This document shows positions 57,766-64,000 of a DNA stretch of 64,000 nucleotides, piece after piece. Made by a program: the position numbers and the translations under genes. This stretch comes from Podaxis mareebaensis (taxonomy: Eukaryota; Basidiomycota; Agaricomycetes; Agaricales; Agaricaceae). The DNA lies in assembly GCA_018524725.1 (NCBI GenBank), contig JAEUWP010000370.1:1-64000 (forward strand), in the 5' to 3' direction. The stretch's first letter is position 1; every line of letters starts with the position of its first letter. Below the pieces are notes generated by a model. It did no database searches. It was not told the origin of the DNA and saw nothing but the letters and a program-made list of their open reading frames with translations.

Positions 57766-59610
57766 CTAATGATCGATTGTCGGCATAAGGACTACCTGAG
57801 CGTTCTCTTCCAACCACCTCCAAGACTCGAGGTTACGCTGGAAATGGCCATCGAGGTATAAGGAGAATGAACCCCGAGGACGTGAAACAACTATTTGATG
57901 GAGGAGGGGTGCGCTGGCGTTGGGATCGCCGCAAATGGCCAGGCTCCTGAGCTTGGGCCAAGGTGGTATCAGAGAAGGCGAGTTGAGACACCTGAGAATG
58001 GAGTTGACTGAGACTCGTATGAGGGTGAGGTTTTGGAGGTTCGGGAATGCTGATGAAGGGTCCGGGCCACTCTCGGGAATGCCTTGGAGGTTTGCCAAAG
58101 TCAATGACTCTAATACCGGATACTTCCCTGCTCTCTCAGCAAACTTTCCCAGTAAATGCCTCCATTGTCCACTCGAGATGTTGCGTACCGTCAGTGACCG
58201 TAAGTTTGGAACATCAAACGCGCCCACAAACTCGGCAAAATCTGAGTCAATGACGTCCCACGTTCGCTTAACGACTCCAACCGTCAACTTCTTTAACGAT
58301 GCAATCTTGAAGGGATGATCCTTTGGCTTTCCTAGGTCCGAGAAAGCGGCTGTTGGGTCGACGTTGGTAATAATTATATTTTCCAGAGAGGGCAATGCCA
58401 TAAAGACCGTCACAACGTTAGACCAGTGAGGCCAGTGTACGTCATCGAGCTCGAGGGTGGCGATATTACGCGGAGAAGTCAGGCAACACCAAGCATGGTA
58501 TAGACTGCACGAACGAACACACAGCAGTGGCAAATCGGGGTGCAAGGCGGAACCGGTCCGCAGGTATCGTACCATATCGTATGACGGCGCCGCCGCCGTC
58601 AAAACTGAGCTGTCCTTCACAGTAAAGGAGTCCACTAACGGACAGGAGAAAACGCGGGACAGCGTGGCGATCTGAGGGGAAAGCCACTCGGATGTGATTA
58701 CGTCGAAAGTACGGAGTGCGGGCAAGATGATAGGGGAACCCTCCTGAGGGTTAATATCCTGGAGGACGGCTTCTGGTCTGACGTGCAGCGTCAGTTTCCA
58801 CAAGGTTGTCGAACCTCCGATGAGTTTATTAAGCTCTTCGCGATCCGGCCAAACGCCGTATCCTCGAACGTCCAGAGAATACAGGCGGTTCAATGGCAAT
58901 GTGGTATTCTTGAAAGTCATATTCCGCAGTGCGAGGTGGCGCAAGGATGGGAGGTAACCATCAAACAACTGGGGATCTATGGAGAGGTGTCGTTGTGAGG
59001 AGAAATGGCAAATGTGCAGGGTCTTGAGTTGAGGAGCGGAGACGCCACGAAGGTAGTAAAAGATATTGACGCTGGGTGTAGTGATGGAGAGAAACTTCCA
59101 ACGCTTGGAATGGGGAAGGAAGAGCTCCACGATCTCCTCCGTTCGGGTCGGATCCCAGAAGCAGTTGAGATGAATATCCAGAGGATGGTCGGCAGAGCGC
59201 TCCAAAAACACCGGGAGATCGTCTATGAGGTGGTCCAGGTTACCTTGAGAAAGGTGGTAGATACTCCACAGGGATGGGGTATGGTGCGCCGCCTCTCGCC
59301 ATCTCCTTGAGATCTTCGCTATTAACGCACGGAAATAGAAGTCAGGCCTCTCGTCTTCGAAGTAACCCAGCTCGAAGATGAGCGAAAGGATTTCATTAGG
59401 GATCGAATCAATTGGAGGGTATGAAGAAAGACTGGCGTCGAATACAACACGGTCCTTGACATCTATGGGTTGGAAATAATGAGACTGAGTCGAGGGTCTA
59501 GATGGCGAAGCGAAGTGAACATAGCATCTAGCTTGAAAACGTGGAGACTTACCTCTGCGCTTCGGCAGAATGAACGGAAGAGAATGGTGTAAGGAGGGGC
59601 GTACAGGCAC
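57766..59610 (-). CDS. F-box protein with LRR-like repeats, about 614 aa
   Basis: Single long open frame. Residues about 66-110 (YPPIDSIPNEILSLIFELGY ... ISRRWREAAHHTPSLWSIY) are the F-box and adjoining segment characteristic of Agaricomycete F-box proteins, where the PSLW motif usually follows the third helix. The remainder has irregular leucine-rich repeats (LPSLRHLALRNM, LPSLENIIITNV, VPNLRSLTVRNI, YPVLESLTLANL, FPNLQNLTLIRV). Likely an SCF substrate receptor with unknown target. A strong GTAAGT sits near residue 20, but splicing it to the next acceptor breaks the frame, so the first 50 residues may be wrong and the true start may lie in an upstream exon. Confidence 0.88.
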   Translation of the reverse strand: MPVRPSLHHSLPFILPKRRGKSPRFQARCYVHFASPSRPSTQSHYFQPIDVKDRVVFDASLSSYPPIDSIPNEILSLIFELGYFEDERPDFYFRALIAKISRRWREAAHHTPSLWSIYHLSQGNLDHLIDDLPVFLERSADHPLDIHLNCFWDPTRTEEIVELFLPHSKRWKFLSITTPSVNIFYYLRGVSAPQLKTLHICHFSSQRHLSIDPQLFDGYLPSLRHLALRNMTFKNTTLPLNRLYSLDVRGYGVWPDREELNKLIGGSTTLWKLTLHVRPEAVLQDINPQEGSPIILPALRTFDVITSEWLSPQIATLSRVFSCPLVDSFTVKDSSVLTAAAPSYDMVRYLRTGSALHPDLPLLCVRSCSLYHAWCCLTSPRNIATLELDDVHWPHWSNVVTVFMALPSLENIIITNVDPTAAFSDLGKPKDHPFKIASLKKLTVGVVKRTWDVIDSDFAEFVGAFDVPNLRSLTVRNISSGQWRHLLGKFAERAGKYPVLESLTLANLQGIPESGPDPSSAFPNLQNLTLIRVSVNSILRCLNSPSLIPPWPKLRSLAICGDPNASAPLLHQIVVSRPRGSFSLYLDGHFQRNLESWRWLEENAQVVLMPTIDH

Positions 59611-62609
59611 TGCCCATGTCGAATCGAAAGAATGAAGGAAAGGGTAAGAAGGGTACCAGATTTTGGAGGAGTTATATACCCGGACCTGCTGATCCCAAGC
59701 TGCGAAGGTGGGGGTGGCTGTGTCAGAAACTGCAATGAAAATTTCGACTTTGAGCGCCTTCGTCCACGATGCGTGATCAGCGGCCTGGCTACTATAAATG
59801 ACAACTTTCGTCGCAAAAGGCAGCCAAGCAACTCAACGCGATGCAAAAATAAGACACCTTTAATTGACCACATACCCCCAGCGACCAGACTTACACGTTC
59901 AACGGAGGACCCGAACACAGAAGCCACAGGCGTTTAGCCGGATCCTCCCCTGCGTAGAAGTATTAAAATCGTGTTTTTTTTTACCTAATTGCTATCCCGA
60001 TTGTGTGTATGGCCCGCGAGGGAAGAGTAATGTTGGATGTTGAATATCATGAGGAATGAATACCTGCCCAGCCCCAACTCGTGGCTCAATGCGTCATTTT
60101 CCGATATTCTGAGAACCGATCATTTGTTTCACAGCAACTTGGCTTATAATGGTTTAGGCGGATTTTCGGGGCAAAGCTTTGCAATAAATACATGAAAATC
60201 AAATGAATATAGATCCCGTTTAATATTGAAGCGACAGCGCACCCGTTGGCACGGCCAGACCTAGAAAGGTAATGAGTTCATCTGCGGGTTGGGATACGAC
60301 TGAGTTAGGCGATATAATCCAGCCCAATCGAACCTCTATGATCCCATCGCAAAATGCTAGCGACCTCCCAAAACCATTTTCGAGTCGTCGAGAAATGGAC
60401 TCGAGAACACTCCCTATTACTATCGCGGAGGCTGTCACGGATAGGAACCAAAGCGAAACCCCTTTAAAGTCAATTGATATTCCTCTCTATCGGTAACCTG
60501 CATTATGCGAACCCCTCTGAACCATTGCCGCGATGGTACGTAAAGGTCGCCTCAAGCTATCTTCAGCGGATGGCGAAAAGGGTGAATATTCCTCTGGTTG
60601 TTAATGTTAGTTTCATACTCCAACACCTTTCAAAAAAAAAATTGAACGTCACCAACGCATAATAGGTCGAATGCGAAGTGTCCCTGCTTTCTCCTTGGGG
60701 GGCGTGCGACATTAAGGTGATTGCGAGGCGCACTGTGCGTAGAACCCGGGTCTAATACGCGCTTTGTGATAGACTGGATTAAGGGGAGGTTGCAACGGAC
60801 TTCGGAAGAAAATCAAGCCAAGTTATCGGACACTAGCAGACTTTGTATCCCCATGAAATCTAGTATGAGAAGCAAAGATGAAAATATCAACTGCTACACC
60901 TGCGTCCAGTATGTTTTCGGGACGCGCCTTCCTGACGATGTGTAGTCCACCCCGTAAGCGTAAGGTTACAAATATTCCTGTTGTATATGGATCTTGAAGC
61001 TTCCAAGGAGAATCAGCGATCAACACATAGGAAGTCGTTGCCTCTAACTGTAGAAGCAGCCTAGAAGTTGTATCAGTTGGAGATACAGCAGAGGCGATAT
61101 GTATCGGTTACATTCAGGCCAGACACAAACGTATAAGTGTGTGGCGGGAGTCACAATTGTCCGAATGCATGGGATACCCACCGTTTGCTCAGATGAGGAG
61201 GCAAAGCTCCTGAAGGTAAGTACCCAACTTTCGGAACCGCTTTTCCTCTGACTTATTTCGGGTTAAAGGAAACGGTGACATGTAGTTTCTGTGAAGTATG
61301 TATATTGTTCCGAATCCTATAATTGCTCATTTGTTTCCTTTATACTTTGTTTGGGAGGATTCAGAAGGCTGAACGGGCGTCTCTAGCTCAATAATCTATC
61401 CTTCATGTGGGTGGAATGGAAGCCAGGAAATGCCGTGGTTGACGGGACCACGATTCGTGGTCATGAGCTTGTTTAAGATGTTCCTATCAAATGCCCCGCA
61501 GTTCAACAGCTATGAGGAAAAGGTAGCTGATGGCGCTGCACCATGATGACGAGATGACAAGGGTTTGCACGTTTTGTCCATTTTAGAGTTCCAGCATTAG
61601 ATTCACAGCCGAATAAATCGGTACAGTTCGTGTGGTCTTGGGCCATCCCTAATGATGGAGGATCCCTCGTGTGACTGGGGAGAGAGCTGGGGCGAGGGGC
61701 AATGTCCATGATCATCGGATAAAGCGTTTGATTCTTGATGGCCTTTGTAGTCGCGACGTTCCAATGGATAGGCGGGCCAATGAAGGTTATGACGGAAATG
61801 GATTCGCTGGGCAGGCCTAGTCGGGATAACCATAGAGAGGCTTTGCAACTATAGAAAACCGCCTGTGATTGGTGTAGCGGCGGTGAAGAAAGGCTCTAGG
61901 TAGAAGCGGCACCAGGGCAGAACACAGCCTGATGGTCCATCGTTTCAAGAATGTCTATACACTGGACCTGAAGATGGATATCCACTGGAGCTACAACCGA
62001 GACCATTTATTTTTGAGCTCCATGCAGTCCGCCTGAACAGGTAACAAGGGGATGCAATGCCCGCTGTGTATTTCGCTGGTGATGAGAGACGAACGATTTA
62101 CGCTGGTAAAATCGAACAAATGAGAGTGTGAAGTCTAAGCCATAAGATAACAGCACACTACCATGCTTTGGTAGGGGTGTGAGATCTCACCCGCAATTTA
62201 AGATCGTTCCTTGCTACAAGTCTAATAAGTCTTCATATTCAGGTGGAAGCTCATGACGCTTCCTCCAGCCCCCTCTTATTCTCGCTCCGTTTCGGGTGGA
62301 GGCCATCCTTTGTTTTAGGTTGTTGCGACTTGTGGTCTCAAGGACTTCATAATGGTCGCCTATTCCCTGTATACGTCCGAGGCGCGATCACGTGTGGACG
62401 TATTATCCGCGCAGGTAATATCGAAAGGAATAGGTTGAATTACAGTGTCGGAATGAGTTTATAATCGGAACGTCCACAGCGGGTGGGGTATTCTGCTTCC
62501 TCCGACATGGGGTTTCGAATAATGAGATTAGGTTAGATCTATGACGGCAAGTCTCGGTTGGCGGAGAAGTGGATGTGATCCTTATTATTGAACACCGGCC
62601 CCCTTCGTT
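59611..62609. other. 3-kb stretch without a recognisable gene
   Basis: Both strands show only short frames. A 72-codon minus frame at 60220-60438 has no splice context. It is the upstream region of the F-box gene and the 3' flank of the hydrolase. Confidence 0.5.
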
Positions 62610-63735
62610 CTATGTTCGAGCGCCCTCGCTTCTCAACTCCAACGCCTCTTTCCACACCCTCTTAATAGCATCCCAATACCTCCTTGGATCCGTCCTAGCA
62701 TGCGCAACATGTTTCGACTCTCGGCCAAACCTCTCAAACTGGACATTCAGTCCCCTTCCCCTCGCGTCTGCAGCATGCTCCTCGACGGCGTCGGGAGTGA
62801 CAAGCTCATCTCCCTCCGAATAGATATACAACCTCGGCGTACTCTTCCCCATCCACGGGAAGACCCGTGGGTCATTCAACCGGGATTTCATGAGTTGTAT
62901 GATAGATTGTTTGCGGAATATGTGTTTCATGAAAAGTTCAACGCAGTAGAGGAGGGTGATGAGGATTTTCGCGAGAGTACGCATGAGCGGGTGGGAGACG
63001 GCGCTAGCGAACGCTCGTTGGGCTGAGCTTAAACTTGAACGACCAGGGCAGGAGTCAAGGATGAGGGCGCTGGCGGTGTAGTTGATTGGCGTGGGAGATG
63101 ATACGGGCTGGCGTTGGGAGAGGACATTGCTGAGCGTGGTTAATTGACAGCAGCCACCTTCGGAAAGCGTAAGGCGTTATATGTTGAGCCGAATGGAAGC
63201 AGTGGTTAACGCACCATTGCTGAATGCATGCACTAGCACTCTGTGTTGTGGGAAGGATATTAGCGAATCCAATGTAGAGACTCGTGCTTTAGAGGATGCT
63301 CGTTGGGCCTGAGGAATACAACCAGTCGCTTCTAAGACCTCTACCACGGGGGCCAAGGCATTCCGCTATCCCAGGACAGAGAAGATGAGGATAAGTTAGG
63401 ATAGATGCGCTATTAATAGACGTACTTGTGTACGCTCTGTGCTCCAGAAGAATGCGGCCTCGGAACGTATGAGGATTATTGTAGTGTTCGGGTACTGTTC
63501 GCGGTATGTTGAGGTATATTTCTGAAGGTGGGGAAGCTTAGCTCCCACTGAAAAAGAGGTGAGTTCAAAGGCCTCTGTTAATGGGAGAACTGTATACTCC
63601 ATCCGAAGATCAAAATAATACTGTAAGATGGTGATCAGCATGGTTGGCACTCAGGGGGTTACAGGAGCCACGTACGTTGGGTGTGAAGGACTAATAGCTT
63701 CGGGGTTTGTTGGTCTGTGGAGATATATCCCTTTC
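62610..63735 (-). CDS. TMEM53/DUF829-like alpha/beta-hydrolase, 5' end unresolved
   Basis: Exons from 5' to 3': 63735-63676, a 23-nt micro-exon 63620-63598, 63547-63426, 63365-63215 and 63157-62610. They join as GIYLHRPTNP...SHPT, IILIFGWMGAKLPHLQKYTS, YPNTTIILIRS, ALAPVVEVLEATG, RVLVHAFSNGGCCQLTTLSN, ALILDSCPG, then DPRVFPWMGKSTPRLYIYSE with GDELVTP, and HVAHARTDPRRYWDAIKRVW. GWMGA, HAFSNGG, the LILDSCPG strand, YSEGDELV (acid residue) and the late HVAH are the family's catalytic-fold landmarks. The HAFSNGG nucleophile motif has Ser. The family is called a membrane protein in animals, but catalysis is unproven. The first exon before 63735 was not identified and may begin near 63.89 kb or outside the window. 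Confidence 0.88.
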
Positions 63736-64000
63736 CTAATGTTAACGAGGTTAGTATGGGGGGCAGATAGGTCCATTCCGGGTTATGCAGGAGGACTCGT
63801 GAGTGAGGCTAAACTCCCGCCTACAACTTGAACAGGTTACGTGTTGGACAGATCCTTACCACCCGGCCCGGACTGGCACAATGCCGAAGTGATCATTCTT
63901 CCAGCGTCAAGCGTGCCATCTCCTCACCTCTGCTAGCCGTGCGACTATGGGATGATTCGAAGTCTGCAGGTTGAGATTTATGCCATGCCGTTGATCTCTT
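63736..64000. other. 5' flank or first exon of the hydrolase gene
   Basis: A TACTAAC branch-like site and CATTAG acceptor precede the exon at 63735, so an upstream coding exon is expected here or beyond the edge. One ATG frame ending at a GTAAGG is possible but not secure. Confidence 0.35.

Noticed and set aside
59463..59927. 154-codon minus frame overlapping the start of the F-box gene
   Set aside because: It overlaps the better-supported F-box frame in another phase and has no recognisable domain. It may contain part of an upstream exon, but this could not be shown.

Overview
This window is nuclear DNA of a filamentous basidiomycete, most likely an Agaricomycete. Almost every convincing gene is split by many short introns. 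The ones measured here are mostly 48-65 bp with GT...AG ends, and some genes carry 15-23 nt micro-exons. The gene content also fits: a Plavaka-type CACTA transposase, lineage-typical F-box proteins, an oxalate decarboxylase and several families known to me only from mushroom-forming fungi. All exon boundaries were read by eye from splice signals and frame continuity, so single boundaries may be wrong while the gene calls are firmer.

Layout. 1-8.2 kb: a dead Plavaka element. It holds a transposase on the minus strand with two nonsense codons, and a divergent multi-exon companion gene, also with nonsense codons, that carries two 21-bp minisatellites. 8.7-20.2 kb, all minus strand: an F-box protein, a single-pass membrane protein with a mucin-like N-terminal part, an uncertain multi-pass membrane protein and a forkhead transcription factor. 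23.2-28.9 kb: a tandem segmental duplication of a signal-peptide gene of unknown function. The distal copy (A) is intact and the proximal copy (B) has a 1-bp deletion. 29.6-35.0 kb: two paralogues of an unrecognised family, the first riddled with stops and frameshifts, the second open.

36-50 kb is a housekeeping block: a mitochondrial GGQ-type ribosome-rescue factor, a conserved acidic protein, a coiled-coil protein head-to-head with tRNA-His guanylyltransferase (THG1), the SAGA deubiquitinase UBP8 and a HIT hydrolase. 51.3-53.7 kb: a secreted bicupin oxalate decarboxylase. 57.8-59.6 kb: a second F-box protein. 62.6-63.7 kb: the 3' part of a TMEM53/DUF829-like alpha/beta hydrolase. The remaining 1-3 kb gaps (20-23, 53.7-57.7 and 59.6-62.6 kb) show no convincing gene.

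No operon-like logic is expected here. The clearest themes are housekeeping genes interleaved with a fast-evolving zone (22-35 kb) of duplicates and decaying copies, and C-to-T type nonsense codons in the transposon. No single new multi-gene system is evident. The best leads are the duplicated YHGT-motif family, the two-copy family at 29.6-35 kb, the low-complexity insert in THG1 and the Arg/Glu helix on UBP8.
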